24,225 nt of DNA from Methanosarcinales archaeon (GCA_025464275.1 JAODGR010000071.1:1104-25328); one strand, 5' to 3'. Shown: positions 6,483 through 15,625, counted from the stretch's first letter. Notes: a model not told the origin generated them from the sequence alone. Made by a program: numbers and translations.

Positions 6483-7568
6483 ATGAAGATTCGTCCTTCA
6501 CTGACGGAACTGGAGGAATACAGACCTGGGGAACTGATAGAGGGTGCAATAAAGCTGAGCTCGAACGAGAACCCGCTGGGTACCAGCAGGCGTGTAATAA
6601 GAGCGATAGTGGAGGAGATAGAAAGTGGAAAGCTGAAGCTGAGCATGTATCCATGGTCAGGTGAGGAAGCAGAACTCAAGAACGCAATTGCAGCGTATCT
6701 CGGTGTAGATGCGGATAGAATAGTGATAGGTGCTGGCATAGATGGCGTGCTTGATACACTGGTGCGGATATTCATCGGTGAGGGGGACGAGGGAGTAATC
6801 CCCGTTCCTACTTTCTCCCTCTATGAATCGCTCATAAAGATAGCGGGTGGAAGACCACGATACGTGAACAGAGATAGAGGTAAGAACTTCTCCGTATCTG
6901 TGGATGCAGTGACCGGAGCATGTAACGCCAGAACAAGGATGATATTCCTCGCATCGCCGAACAATCCCACCGGTAACTCCATTCCCGAGGATGATGTGCG
7001 TGCAATTGCGACTTCCGTGCCTGAAGCACTGGTCGTGATAGACGAGGCATACGTGGAATTCGCACCTCATTCCTCTATGGTGAAGCTCGTGCAGGAGCAG
7101 GATGGGAACATAGTTGTATTGCGAACCTTCTCAAAGGCATTTGCACTCGCAGGTCTCAGAGTTGGCTATGCTGTGGTTCCGAGCTGGCTAACCGGGATTT
7201 ATAAACGTGTTGCATTACCTTTCTCCGTCAATAGGGTCGCCATCTCTGCTGCTATCGCGGCACTGAGTGACCTGGAGCACCTTCGCAACACCATCGAACT
7301 GGTACGTGAGGGCAGGGAGTTCCTGTACCGGCATCTGCAACCTTTGTTCCATGTCCTGCCCTCAGATGCGAACTTCGTGCTGGTGGATGTCTCACCAGCG
7401 AAATCACACGCCGTTTACAAAGCTCTGTTACGCGCGGGGATAGTGGTGCGGGATTGCTCCTCTTTCCGTGGCGCTGGTGACTCGTTCATCAGGATTACCG
7501 TGGGTACAGCGGAGCAGAATGCGAGGGTGGTTAATGCAATGAAGCACATTTATGATGTGATGATGTAA
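6483..7568 (+). CDS. hisC: Histidinol-phosphate aminotransferase
   Basis: This PLP enzyme transaminates imidazole-acetol phosphate to histidinol phosphate in histidine synthesis. Motifs are the N-terminal LSSNENPLGTS substrate loop, ASPNNPTGN, VVIDEAYVEF (PLP-contacting Asp and Tyr) and RTFSKAFALAGLRVGY, in which the Lys (about 218) forms the Schiff base. At about 361 residues it has normal length for fold-type I HisC. I choose ATG 6483, about 10 bases after GGAG, over the in-frame GTG at 6474, which lies against that ribosome site. alaS begins 21 bases after its stop, so the two are probably cotranscribed. The pairing is not a metabolic one. Confidence 0.93.
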   Translation: MKIRPSLTELEEYRPGELIEGAIKLSSNENPLGTSRRVIRAIVEEIESGKLKLSMYPWSGEEAELKNAIAAYLGVDADRIVIGAGIDGVLDTLVRIFIGEGDEGVIPVPTFSLYESLIKIAGGRPRYVNRDRGKNFSVSVDAVTGACNARTRMIFLASPNNPTGNSIPEDDVRAIATSVPEALVVIDEAYVEFAPHSSMVKLVQEQDGNIVVLRTFSKAFALAGLRVGYAVVPSWLTGIYKRVALPFSVNRVAISAAIAALSDLEHLRNTIELVREGREFLYRHLQPLFHVLPSDANFVLVDVSPAKSHAVYKALLRAGIVVRDCSSFRGAGDSFIRITVGTAEQNARVVNAMKHIYDVMM

Positions 7569-7589
7569 GTATAGTATACACGGATAAAG

Positions 7590-10403
7590 ATGAGTGAGAG
7601 CGAATATAACATCGAATACCTGATAGAGGAGGGGTTTGTAAGGAAGGAATGCAAGAAGTGCGGCTCCTGGTTCTGGACCAGAGATAGGGACAGGGCTACA
7701 TGTGGTGACGCACCATGTGAAGCCTACTCGTTCATTGGTGCTCCTCTATTTACCGAGCGGAGTGCGGATGAGATAAGGGAAGCTTTCCTCTCTTTCTTCG
7801 AGTCGAAGAACCACACCAGAATGAGGCGATATCCGGTAGTGGCACGCTGGCGTGATGATATCTATCTCAACATCGCATCCATCGCCAACTTCCAGCCGCT
7901 GATCACCTCCGGCCGCGTTCCCCCTCCTGCAAATCCACTCGTCGTCTCGCAGCCATGTATAAGGCTTGAAGACCTCGCATCGATAGGGAGGAGTGGCAGA
8001 CACCTCACGATGTTCGAGATGATGGGGCATCATGCGTTCAATAAGCGAGGTGGGGAGGAGATATACTGGAAGAACGAGACTGTGAAGTACTGTGATGAAT
8101 TTCTGAAGCGACTGGGCGTGGCTGAGGAGTGGATAACCTACAAGGAGGCGCCATGGATGGGTGGAGGTAACGCGGGACCATGTCTTGAGGTGATTGCAGG
8201 TGGTCTGGAACTTGCCACGCTGGTATTCATGGACCTCGAAGCGGTTCATCATCCACCACGGAACGGGCTCGATGATATGACCTCAATAGGAGGGCAGTGG
8301 TACAGGAAGATGGAGATGTACATAGTGGATACCGGGTATGGACTGGAACGATTCGTGTGGGCATCAAAAGGAACACCCACAGTGTATGATGCGATATTCC
8401 CGGAAGTGATAGACGAGCTGCTCTCTTCCATCGGGATGGAACATCCCATGGAGCGGTACAGGAATCAGCTGATAGAAATAGCCAGGCTCTCGGGTGTGAT
8501 GAATAGGCGTGAGATAGCGAAGAAGCTACGGCTACAACTACCTGAGAACTTCTTCACTGCGGTCATGGAGCCGCTGGATACGATATATGCGATAGCAGAC
8601 CACACAAGGTGCCTGGCTTTCATGCTCGCTGATGGTATAGTGCCCTCGAATGCGAAGGAGGGCTATCTCGCCAGGCTGGTTATAAGAAGGACATTCAGGA
8701 TGTTGAAATCATTGCAGTGCGATATACCGGTGGAAGAGCTGGTGGCTATGCATATAAAACTGCTGAGTGGAGCATTCCCTGAGTTGTCGGAATCCATGGA
8801 CAGGATAAATGAGATACTGGCACTGGAGAGGGAGAGGTACAGGGAGACCCTATCACGTGGTGAGCGAATAGTAAAGCAGCTGATAAAGGGAGGTAAGGAG
8901 ATATCGGTTGACACGCTCATCAACTTGTATGACACACATGGTATACCGCCGGAATTTACAGGAGAGGTCGCTTCCAGATTTCACGTGCCTGTGGAGATAC
9001 CCGAGGACTTCTATTCCAGGGTTGCGCGGATGCACGGTGAGGAGCGTAGAGAAGTAGCAGAAGTGGACCAGGTGGTGGCGAATTTGAGAGAGCGGACGAG
9101 ATCACTCCCGAAGACCCAACGATTGTACTATGATGAGCCCCGGTCGTACGTTTTCAATGCCACTGTGCTGGATTATTTTGATAAGTTCGTCGTGCTTGAC
9201 AGGACACTCTTCTATCCAGAAGGCGGCGGTCAACCCGCTGACACTGGTGTTATACTGGCTGGAAGCGATGAATTAAAGGTCGTGGATGTGAAGAGTGTGG
9301 ATGGTGTGATAGTCCATGAAATAGAGCCGGAAGCCAGGCTGGAGACTGAGCTGAAACGGGGGATGGATGTACGTGGCTGTATCAATTATCAGCGCAGAAT
9401 GGCACATACAAGGCATCACTCCGCTACACATATCGTAATCTGGGCAGCAAGGAAGCTACTGGGTGAGCATGTGTGGCAGGCGGGAGCGCAGAAGGGTGAA
9501 TTAAGGTCCAGACTTGATATAACCCACTTCAAGCGCATCACGGATGATGAGAAGCGGGCGATAGAGATGCTCGCCAATGAGATGGTGATGCGCAATGAGG
9601 ATATAAGCGCCTCCTTCCTGGACCGTAACGAAGCGGAGAGGAGATACGGGTTCCGTATCTATCAGGGTGGTGTGCCCCCGGGTAAGGAACTCCGAATCGT
9701 GCGAATAGGGGCAGATGAAGATGTGCAGGCATGTGCAGGCACTCACTGCTCGAAGACCGGGGAGGTGGGTCCCATAAAGATATTGCGTACCGAGCGAATA
9801 CAGGATGGAATTGAGAGGATATGGTATTCCGCAGGTGAAGCAGCGGTAACGGAGATGCAGGCACGTGATGAACTGATAAAACAGGCGGCATCGGTGCTCA
9901 GGATACCAGAGAGCAGACTGCCAGAGACGGTGAGGCGGTTCTTTGAGGAGTGGAAGCAGTTGAGGAAAGAGAATGAGCGATTGAGGGCAGAGATAGCGGG
10001 ATTGCAGCTCGATATCCTCAAAAACAAGGCACAGAAGATCGATGATATAGAGGTAATTGCTGAAGTCATCCATGATGCGATGAAAGAGAAAGAGCTGCTG
10101 AGAATCGCATCGGAGTTATCCAGCGCGGGGTTCGTAACTCTACTGCTATCAAGGACAGGCGATCGCGTGGCTGTGGTCGCATCTGTACCCGATGAGGTGA
10201 GCCAGAAGAATGTAAATATAAATGCAGCCACGATAGTGAAGCAGGTGTGCCATGTGGTGGGAGGCGGCGGAGGAGGGACTGCGAAGATAGCTCAGGGTGG
10301 TGGTGAGAGGATAGAGAAGATGGAAGAGGGAATAGCTGCGGGTCTGCAGCTGGTGAATGAATGGGTGAAGGTATTTAAAGATAGAGTGGATAAGAGAGAT
10401 TAA
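7590..10403 (+). CDS. alaS: Alanyl-tRNA synthetase (archaeal type)
   Basis: This enzyme charges tRNA-Ala. The 937-residue protein is full length and has the archaeal N-terminal extension with a Cys4 zinc site (C21, C24, C38, C43). Next come the class II catalytic core, the editing domain with HHSATH (H610, H614) and CAGTHC (C715 to C720), a coiled coil (FFEEWKQLRKENERLRAEIAGLQ region) and a C-terminal DHHA1/C-Ala domain with the GGGGGG run. All key editing residues are present, so mischarging correction should be intact. The start ATG has only weak purine-rich sequence before it. trkA starts 5 bases after the stop. Confidence 0.97.
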   Translation: MSESEYNIEYLIEEGFVRKECKKCGSWFWTRDRDRATCGDAPCEAYSFIGAPLFTERSADEIREAFLSFFESKNHTRMRRYPVVARWRDDIYLNIASIANFQPLITSGRVPPPANPLVVSQPCIRLEDLASIGRSGRHLTMFEMMGHHAFNKRGGEEIYWKNETVKYCDEFLKRLGVAEEWITYKEAPWMGGGNAGPCLEVIAGGLELATLVFMDLEAVHHPPRNGLDDMTSIGGQWYRKMEMYIVDTGYGLERFVWASKGTPTVYDAIFPEVIDELLSSIGMEHPMERYRNQLIEIARLSGVMNRREIAKKLRLQLPENFFTAVMEPLDTIYAIADHTRCLAFMLADGIVPSNAKEGYLARLVIRRTFRMLKSLQCDIPVEELVAMHIKLLSGAFPELSESMDRINEILALERERYRETLSRGERIVKQLIKGGKEISVDTLINLYDTHGIPPEFTGEVASRFHVPVEIPEDFYSRVARMHGEERREVAEVDQVVANLRERTRSLPKTQRLYYDEPRSYVFNATVLDYFDKFVVLDRTLFYPEGGGQPADTGVILAGSDELKVVDVKSVDGVIVHEIEPEARLETELKRGMDVRGCINYQRRMAHTRHHSATHIVIWAARKLLGEHVWQAGAQKGELRSRLDITHFKRITDDEKRAIEMLANEMVMRNEDISASFLDRNEAERRYGFRIYQGGVPPGKELRIVRIGADEDVQACAGTHCSKTGEVGPIKILRTERIQDGIERIWYSAGEAAVTEMQARDELIKQAASVLRIPESRLPETVRRFFEEWKQLRKENERLRAEIAGLQLDILKNKAQKIDDIEVIAEVIHDAMKEKELLRIASELSSAGFVTLLLSRTGDRVAVVASVPDEVSQKNVNINAATIVKQVCHVVGGGGGGTAKIAQGGGERIEKMEEGIAAGLQLVNEWVKVFKDRVDKRD

Positions 10404-10408
10404 AGTCA

Positions 10409-11059
10409 ATGTATCTGATAGTGGTGGGGCTTGGTGGAATAGGTAAGAATCTGGTGAAGATTGCAACAGAGGAGAAGAATGACGTAGTGGTGATAGACCA
10501 GGATGAGAAGAGATGCCGCGAGATAGCGGCGAAATACGATGTCCTGATGATAGTAGGGGATGCAACGGAGAAGTCCACCCTGGAACAGGCTGAAGCCAAT
10601 AGAGCACATGCATTGATAGCCACCACTTCAGACGACTCAGCGAATCTGATGATGGCATTAACTGCGAAGGGAATGGGTACAAAGAAGACGGTCGCGGTGG
10701 TGAACCAGGAGGAGCATGTGGAGATGTTCAAGGAGGCTGGTATATACATGTATGAGAATCCAGATATGACCGTTGCCCGGCATCTCTATTTCTCGGTGAA
10801 ACGTCCACGGATAAAGGATTTCCTGCCTGTAAGTGGTGGTAAGGCTGAGATCTTTGAGGTCATGGTCTCCGATAGATCGAAGGTAGTGGGTAAGAAGATA
10901 TCGAAGTTGCGTATAAAAGAAGGTATAATAGTGGCGATAGAGCGTGATGGTGATATTATATTACCAAAAGGCGATACCGTGATTAAACCCCATGACCTCG
11001 TGACGATATTCGCAAAGGCGAAGAATGTGGAGAAGATAAGTTCCATGTTCGCACCTTAG
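10409..11059 (+). CDS. trkA: TrkA-type potassium channel/transporter regulatory protein (RCK domain)
   Basis: This is a cytosolic NAD(H)/ATP-sensing regulator of Trk or Ktr potassium uptake. The N-terminal Rossmann domain shows VVGLGGIGKNL (about 5-15), the acidic strand end VVVIDQD and VGDAT. The C-terminal RCK_C domain (about 138-216) begins at EIFEVMVSDRSKVVGKKISKL. The 216-residue length is standard. No membrane partner (TrkH) is adjacent, so the channel must lie elsewhere. It ends the hisC-alaS-trkA unit, and a hairpin follows the stop. Confidence 0.93.
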   Translation: MYLIVVGLGGIGKNLVKIATEEKNDVVVIDQDEKRCREIAAKYDVLMIVGDATEKSTLEQAEANRAHALIATTSDDSANLMMALTAKGMGTKKTVAVVNQEEHVEMFKEAGIYMYENPDMTVARHLYFSVKRPRIKDFLPVSGGKAEIFEVMVSDRSKVVGKKISKLRIKEGIIVAIERDGDIILPKGDTVIKPHDLVTIFAKAKNVEKISSMFAP

Positions 11060-11073
11060 CTTAGCTTCTAAGG

Positions 11074-11107
11074 AAGAGTCTATTTATTCTGCAAACACCG
11101 GACTCTT
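11074..11107. terminator. Hairpin between convergent trkA and METTL5-like genes
   Basis: AAGAGTC (11074-11080) pairs with GACTCTT (11101-11107) across a 20-base AT-rich loop. A second small hairpin, CCTTAG/CTAAGG (11054-11073), overlaps the trkA stop codon. The position between two convergent stops suggests a role in transcript-end formation for both genes, but the large loop makes a strong terminator uncertain. Confidence 0.35.
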
Positions 11108-11730
11108 TACCGCACTCTACTCATCCTATACATATCCACGTGTATCAGCTTCTTATCCTTCTTATGGAACCAGAATCGCCTCCTGAGATTGAGTGTGGTG
11201 GGGAACCGTGTGATGGCGACCCCAGCGGGCTCCAAAATGGCTCTCAGGAAAGGCTCACTACCTGCATTGTGGATGGAATACACAACCGGTGCGAGCACAA
11301 ATGCCTTCTTCAGGAACAGCCTATCTGCATGCCTGTTAACCCTCTGTGCACCAAAAGGAGGGTTCATCACCACCGTGTCTCCACTCATATCCATCCCCTC
11401 CTCACGTTCACGTATATCACGCACATCACATCTCCTGAATTCCACCTCAACACCCAGCTTCCGACTGTTCTCCCTCGCCACTTCTATCGCATCACTGTCG
11501 CGTTCTATACCGATTACCTCCTTTGCACCCAGTAGTTTCGCACCTATTGCCAGTATCCCGTTCCCGGAGCCAAGGTCGTAGACCACATTACCCGCTATAT
11601 CACCATGCAGGAAGGCAAGCGTGAGCAATTCCGCAGCCAGCGCAGGTGGAGTACTGTACTGCTCCTCAGCCACTGAGGGTCTCTTCAAATCCTCTACACG
11701 CTCCAGCAGAATCTCCAGCTCCTTCTTCAT
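11107..11730 (-). CDS. METTL5-like RNA adenine N6-methyltransferase
   Basis: This SAM-dependent methyltransferase of COG2263 matches the METTL5 family, which methylates small-subunit rRNA adenine N6 in eukaryotes. Recognisable parts are EEQYSTPPALAAELL (about 22-36), motif I VVYDLGSGNGILAIGAKLLGA (49-69), the acidic motif II IERD, DV in motif III, the catalytic NPPF (123-126) and VYSIHNAG, plus the C-terminal RFWFHKKDK. The 207-residue length is typical. The substrate in this organism is inferred by family and was not shown. It is a single gene, convergent with trkA and divergent from the Lrp regulator. Confidence 0.88.
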   Translation of the reverse strand: MKKELEILLERVEDLKRPSVAEEQYSTPPALAAELLTLAFLHGDIAGNVVYDLGSGNGILAIGAKLLGAKEVIGIERDSDAIEVARENSRKLGVEVEFRRCDVRDIREREEGMDMSGDTVVMNPPFGAQRVNRHADRLFLKKAFVLAPVVYSIHNAGSEPFLRAILEPAGVAITRFPTTLNLRRRFWFHKKDKKLIHVDMYRMSRVR

Positions 11731-11767
11731 TCTCCACCTCCCTGCCTGTTTTTAACTCTGTCTATCA

Positions 11768-11775
11768 ATAAATAA
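11768..11775 (+). promoter_or_regulatory. Probable TATA box of the Lrp-type regulator
   Basis: ATAAATAA is centred about 36 bases before the ATG at 11808. A start site about 26 bases downstream leaves fewer than 12 leader bases, and no ribosome binding site is visible, so the mRNA is probably leaderless or nearly so. Confidence 0.45.
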
Positions 11776-11807
11776 GATAAGTGTAGAGATAGCTTATAGT
11801 TTGACGT

Positions 11808-12314
11808 ATGGAGATAAGCAATATAGAGAGGAATAAGGCTGAAGTATTGAGGATACTGGAAGAGAATGCGAGGCTGAGTGACAGTGAGATAGCCGTTCGT
11901 GCAGGACTGGACGAATCAGAGGTGAAGAACATCATAGGCGAGCTGGAGGAGAGGGGGATAATAAGGAAGTACAAGGCGATAATAAACTATGAAAAAGCAG
12001 GTATAGAGATGGTGCAGGCATTGATAGACATAAAAGTCGTGCCTGAGCGGAGTAAAGGTTATGACAGTATTGCAGAGCGGATATCCAGGTTTCCAGAAGT
12101 GAAGTCGGTGCGGCTGGTCTCGGGCGAATATGACCTCTCAGTCCTGGTGGAGGGTAAGACGATGCGAGAAGTTGCCTATTTCGTGGCGGAGAAGATAGCT
12201 CCCCTTGAACAGGTCCGTAATACCGTGACGCACTTCTTATTGAAGACCTACAAGGAGAACGGTGAGATGTACGAGGAGGAAGAATCGGGTCAGAGATTGG
12301 CTGTCACGTTATAG
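11808..12314 (+). CDS. Lrp/AsnC family transcriptional regulator
   Basis: The N-terminal winged helix-turn-helix (about 8-62) contains ARLSDSEIAVRAGLDESEVKNIIGELEERGIIRKYKAIINYEKAG in its usual arrangement. A RAM/AsnC ligand-binding domain follows (about 68-145), ending TVTHFLLKTYKENG. The 168-residue length is typical, with a short acidic tail. Such proteins sense amino acids or act as global regulators. No aminotransferase or transporter partner is adjacent, so the effector is unknown. There is no ribosome binding site upstream. It is convergent with the deaminase gene. Confidence 0.92.
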   Translation: MEISNIERNKAEVLRILEENARLSDSEIAVRAGLDESEVKNIIGELEERGIIRKYKAIINYEKAGIEMVQALIDIKVVPERSKGYDSIAERISRFPEVKSVRLVSGEYDLSVLVEGKTMREVAYFVAEKIAPLEQVRNTVTHFLLKTYKENGEMYEEEESGQRLAVTL

Positions 12315-12337
12315 TTAGTCATGGTTAGCCATGGTTA
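12314..12337. repeat. Short direct repeat between convergent genes
   Basis: GTTAGTCATG, GTTAGCCATG and a partial GTTA follow one another directly after the Lrp-type gene's stop. CATGG/CCATG within it could form a 5-base stem. It may contribute to transcript ends; it is too short to say more. Confidence 0.4.
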
Positions 12338-12345
12338 CTCTACAT

Positions 12346-12789
12346 CTACAGGAAGGTTAATTCTATACCCGCCCGGCGTAGGTACTCCAGCCCCTCCTTA
12401 TCACTGTATTCGCCCGACATCACCACCCGCTTTATCCCCGCATTTATTATCAGCTTGGCACATATCTTGCACGGGTACGCATTCACATATAACGTGGCAC
12501 CTTCCGCATCTCTACCCGCCTGGAGCAGTGCATTCTGCTCCGCATGCACTCCAATGCACTCCTCATGCCTCTCACCCGAGGCGATATTCAACCTGTCACG
12601 CCTGCATCCCACATCGAGGCAGTGCGGGAATCCCCTGGGTGCACCGTTATAGCCCGTAGATATTATAATATTATTCTTCACCACCAGTGCACCTATCTGT
12701 CTTCTCAAACATGTGGAACGCGTCGCCACATCCTCCACAATCCTCATCCAGTATTCGTCCCATGGTATCCGCATCTGCTTTGATGCCAT
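12346..12789 (-). CDS. dCMP/cytidine deaminase family protein (ComEB type)
   Basis: This zinc-dependent deaminase of the dCMP deaminase family probably converts dCMP to dUMP for dTMP synthesis. Zinc ligands are in HAEQNAL (H82, with E84 as proton shuttle) and PCKIC (C107, C110). The additional HC, GC and CIG residues upstream (about 56-79) match the second zinc site often seen in ComEB-like deaminases. SRSTCLRRQIGALVV-type substrate-loop residues appear as TRSTCLRRQIGALV. The 147-residue length is typical. It diverges from moaE, and its leader is made of GATAAG-type purine repeats rather than a clear promoter. Other nucleotide substrates cannot be excluded. Confidence 0.9.
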   Translation of the reverse strand: MASKQMRIPWDEYWMRIVEDVATRSTCLRRQIGALVVKNNIIISTGYNGAPRGFPHCLDVGCRRDRLNIASGERHEECIGVHAEQNALLQAGRDAEGATLYVNAYPCKICAKLIINAGIKRVVMSGEYSDKEGLEYLRRAGIELTFL

Positions 12790-12854
12790 CTTTTCTTTGC
12801 CCTTTCTCTTATCCTTTATCTTATCCTCCTCCTACTTATTCCTTAGCTGGTTGA

Positions 12855-13232
12855 ATGATAACAGAGGGTGATATTCCAATAGAAGAGCTCATAAATGAGC
12901 TGAAAGAGAGAGCAGGTACAGACATAGGTGCTATCGTCTCCTTCCTGGGTATTGTTCGTGGTAACGGGCGTAAAGTGAGAGGCATGGAAGTGGAGGTGAC
13001 CACAGGTGAGGGCTACGAGAGAGAAGTGGAGCGATTGAAACGAGAAGCCATGGAACGGTTCCATATTAATGCGGTGGAGATTGTACACCGCAGGGGAAGA
13101 TTGAAGGTGGGAGATGAGATCGTGCTCATTCTCGTGGCTTCGGAGCACCGTAAAGACGCATTCTCCGCATGTGAATTCTTGATCGACAGGCTGAAAGGAT
13201 GTGCATATATAAAAGAGCGGGAGCTATCATGA
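12855..13232 (+). CDS. moaE: Molybdopterin synthase catalytic subunit
   Basis: MoaE transfers sulfur from MoaD to precursor Z to make molybdopterin for Mo/W enzymes such as formylmethanofuran or formate dehydrogenases. Recognisable parts are GAIVSFLGIVR (about 25-35), VEIVHRRGRLKVGDEIVLILVASEHRKDAFSAC (about 74-106) and RLKGCAYIKERE. Two Lys residues (K114, K120) occupy the positions of the catalytic lysines. The usual LEYE and PIWKKE motifs are relaxed to MEVE and AYIKERE, so this is a divergent but probably functional copy. No other moa gene is adjacent. There is no ribosome binding site before ATG 12855, which suggests a leaderless message. Confidence 0.88.
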   Translation: MITEGDIPIEELINELKERAGTDIGAIVSFLGIVRGNGRKVRGMEVEVTTGEGYEREVERLKREAMERFHINAVEIVHRRGRLKVGDEIVLILVASEHRKDAFSACEFLIDRLKGCAYIKERELS

Positions 13233-13261
13233 GCACCACTGTTTCTATTCATATCTCTATC

Positions 13262-14293
13262 TCACAATACTATATTTATCTCATGTCCACAACCCGGGCA
13301 CTTCCTGCCCCTCAGCCTCATCTTCACACGATAGCCCACACGCTCGATGAGTAACTCGCCACATTCTGGGCAGTAGGTATTCTCATATTGGTGCCCCGGT
13401 GTGTTCCCCAGATAGACATACTCAATGCCAGCATCCTTAGCGATCTCATACGCCATCTCTAAACTCTCAATGCTCGTGGGTGGTACATCGAGCATCAAAT
13501 GCGCGGGATAAAAGCGTGAGAGATGTACCGGGATTGAGGCATTCAATTCGGTTACCACCCAGTCTGCAAACTCCTTTAGCTCCTCTCTTCCGTCGTTATA
13601 GCCCGGTATAATCAGGTATGTGAGTTCAAGGTGTATCTTCTTCCTGAGCATTCGCTTGCATGTCTCCAGAACCGGCTCCAGTCGAGCACCACAAACCCGC
13701 TTATAGAATGAATCACTGAACGCCTTCACATCCACATTCGCAGCATCCAGGAACGGCGATATCTCATCCAGTGCCTCTGCACTGATATACCCGTTGGTCA
13801 CATACACGGTGTAGAGCCCCTCCCGCTTCGCCACTCGGGCACTGTCATAGGTGTATTCAAACCATATCGTCGGCTCGTTGTACGTCCATGCGATACCAGC
13901 GCAGTGATTTCGGTTCGCACGCTGGACTGCTTCTTCCGGTGATATCTCAAATGTGGGGATATCGCCCACCCGCGCTGTTGAGATATTCCAGTTCTGGCAG
14001 TGCCTGCAATGGAAATTGCATGATATCGTGCCGAGTGAGAAGACATAGCTGCCTGGATAGAAGTGATACAGTGGCTTCTTCTCCACCGGGTCGACATTGA
14101 TGGAAGAAGCTTCAGCATAGATGAGTGTATACAGCTTCCCCGCTATATTCCGCCTTACATGGCATATCCCGATTCCCCCCTCCGGTATAAGGCAGCGGTG
14201 CGCACATACGTTACACCGCACCTTCTCAGCCTCACCATCCTGCGGCACATCCATATGCGTATACAGCATAGCTTCTCTTATCGATGCTGTCAT
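13262..14293 (-). CDS. amrS: AmmeMemoRadiSam system radical SAM enzyme
   Basis: The 343-residue radical SAM protein belongs to the PflA-like AmrS family. It has an N-terminal Cys cluster (C27, C30, C34, C44), the conserved SINVDPVEKKPLYHFYPG, the 4Fe-4S motif CNFHCRHC (C92, C96, C99) and TYNEPTIWFEY. The C-terminal CPEC...CPGC (C308, C311, C332, C335) forms a zinc-ribbon-like knuckle. The partners Memo and AMMECR1 that name the system are not next to it. The start overlaps the HD gene stop by 4 bases, so the two are translationally coupled. The reaction is not established for most archaeal members. Confidence 0.92.
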   Translation of the reverse strand: MTASIREAMLYTHMDVPQDGEAEKVRCNVCAHRCLIPEGGIGICHVRRNIAGKLYTLIYAEASSINVDPVEKKPLYHFYPGSYVFSLGTISCNFHCRHCQNWNISTARVGDIPTFEISPEEAVQRANRNHCAGIAWTYNEPTIWFEYTYDSARVAKREGLYTVYVTNGYISAEALDEISPFLDAANVDVKAFSDSFYKRVCGARLEPVLETCKRMLRKKIHLELTYLIIPGYNDGREELKEFADWVVTELNASIPVHLSRFYPAHLMLDVPPTSIESLEMAYEIAKDAGIEYVYLGNTPGHQYENTYCPECGELLIERVGYRVKMRLRGRKCPGCGHEINIVL

Positions 14294-15540
14294 GGTGATA
14301 TGGAGAGAACCTCCTCTGCTGCTCTCTTCACTTCGGTACGATACTTTGAGGGTGTATAAATACCCAGCCTGCGAATATCATGAAATGCACTGTTGAGCAT
14401 CCGTACAAGTTCAGAGACCTCACTCAAACTCCTTATCTCGTTCTGAATGACCACCCGCGCTTCCCCCTCCTTTATTAGTTCCCCTATACCCCTCTCGTCC
14501 TGGAAATCCACTATGAGGTATCTCTCTTCTATCCCTGCTCGCTTGCTTATCTCCTGCTCCAACTCCTTTATTCGCGCTTCTTCACTCAGCTCTTCACGGA
14601 GACTCTCCTCCAGGCTGTTCACCTTTATGTATACCGCTCGCTTGAACAATCGCCGCTCGTTTATCCTGGTCATCATCTCCCCCGGATAGCCACCGGCGTT
14701 ACGCAGCGCTATATCTATCTCTGAATCGTCCATTGCCCGTAATCCAAGTGCGTAGTCGTGTGGCGAGTGATGCGACTCTATGAGGTATTCCACAGCTCGT
14801 GAGAACATCAGCTGCGCTATACGCGTGGTGTGGTGATTATAAACCGAGGGATACATGAGGAATCTTGAGAACAGGAGGTACTCCGCGGGTAGTATCCCCT
14901 TCTCGGTTATCACCAGCTGGTCATCGAAGAAATCCAGCCCCTGAATGAGCCTCATGTTGTCCACCACGCCATAAGCCACGCCTGTATAATATGAATCCCG
15001 CACCAGATAATCCATCTTGTCTATATCTATCTCCCCGTTCAGTATCTTGGAAAGGGGTCCTCTCGCTTCGCCCACTATGTAGCTCAGTATCTCATCCCTG
15101 CTCAGATGGTATTTATCCACCACATCCGCTATATGCACCGATTCCGGGTCTTCATCTCCGCACCTTATCCCTCCCTCGTGCCCGTGCCCGAGGAGTAGCT
15201 CCTCGATATCTTCGTGTCCTTTACCCGTGTACTTCTTTATCAATGGCTCGAGTACGTGCGAGTAAGGAGCGTGCCCCACATCATGGATGAGTGCTGCAAC
15301 CAGGAGTTCCTGCATGGTCTCACTCGCAATACCGAGCCTGTCCAGGAGGAGGTTCATCAGGTGATAAGTACCGAGTGAATGTTCAAATCTTGTATGATTC
15401 GCACCTGGATAGACCAGATAAGAGAAACCCAGCTGTTTTATACGGTGCAGACGCTGCATCTCCACGGTGTCCAGTAATGCAGTGATGAGTTCGTCTATCT
15501 TGATATATCCATGTATCGGGTCCTTTATCACCTTATGCAT
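14290..15540 (-). CDS. HD-domain phosphohydrolase (COG1078, dNTPase/SAMHD1-like)
   Basis: The 416-residue protein begins VIKDPIHGYIKI, typical of COG1078. Its metal-binding HD residues are H54 in RFEHSLGTYHL, H86-D87 in ALIHDVGHAPYSH and a distal Asp in DKMDYLVRDSYYTG. These match the fold of deoxynucleoside triphosphate triphosphohydrolases. Substrate assignment to dNTPs is by family only. It lies between pus10 and amrS on the minus strand. The ATG is embedded in an inverted repeat (15537-15553) and has no ribosome binding site. A pyrimidine-rich stretch in the gap after pus10 (on the transcribed sense) suggests partial termination before this gene. Confidence 0.9.
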   Translation of the reverse strand: MHKVIKDPIHGYIKIDELITALLDTVEMQRLHRIKQLGFSYLVYPGANHTRFEHSLGTYHLMNLLLDRLGIASETMQELLVAALIHDVGHAPYSHVLEPLIKKYTGKGHEDIEELLLGHGHEGGIRCGDEDPESVHIADVVDKYHLSRDEILSYIVGEARGPLSKILNGEIDIDKMDYLVRDSYYTGVAYGVVDNMRLIQGLDFFDDQLVITEKGILPAEYLLFSRFLMYPSVYNHHTTRIAQLMFSRAVEYLIESHHSPHDYALGLRAMDDSEIDIALRNAGGYPGEMMTRINERRLFKRAVYIKVNSLEESLREELSEEARIKELEQEISKRAGIEERYLIVDFQDERGIGELIKEGEARVVIQNEIRSLSEVSELVRMLNSAFHDIRRLGIYTPSKYRTEVKRAAEEVLSISP

Positions 15541-15553
15541 TGGATTGCAATGC
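15537..15553. promoter_or_regulatory. Inverted repeat over the HD-gene start codon
   Basis: GCATTG (15537-15542) and CAATGC (15548-15553) flank a 5-base spacer, and the start codon (complement of 15538-15540) lies within one arm. In RNA this would partly hide the start. It is short and could be chance. Confidence 0.3.
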
Positions 15554-15625
15554 GATGCTACTCATATCTAATAATAAAGAAGAAGAGAAGATAGAAGATA
15601 AAAGAGGCATGTCGCATATCGCAGA

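Noticed and set aside
9501..10231. Long minus-strand frames opposite the alaS 3' half
   Set aside because: The plus strand encodes the conserved AlaRS editing and C-terminal domains; no start signals or family features on the minus strand.
12321..12659. 112-codon plus-strand frame opposite the deaminase gene
   Set aside because: Pro/His/Ser-rich translation complementary to a clear dCMP-type deaminase; a mirror frame.
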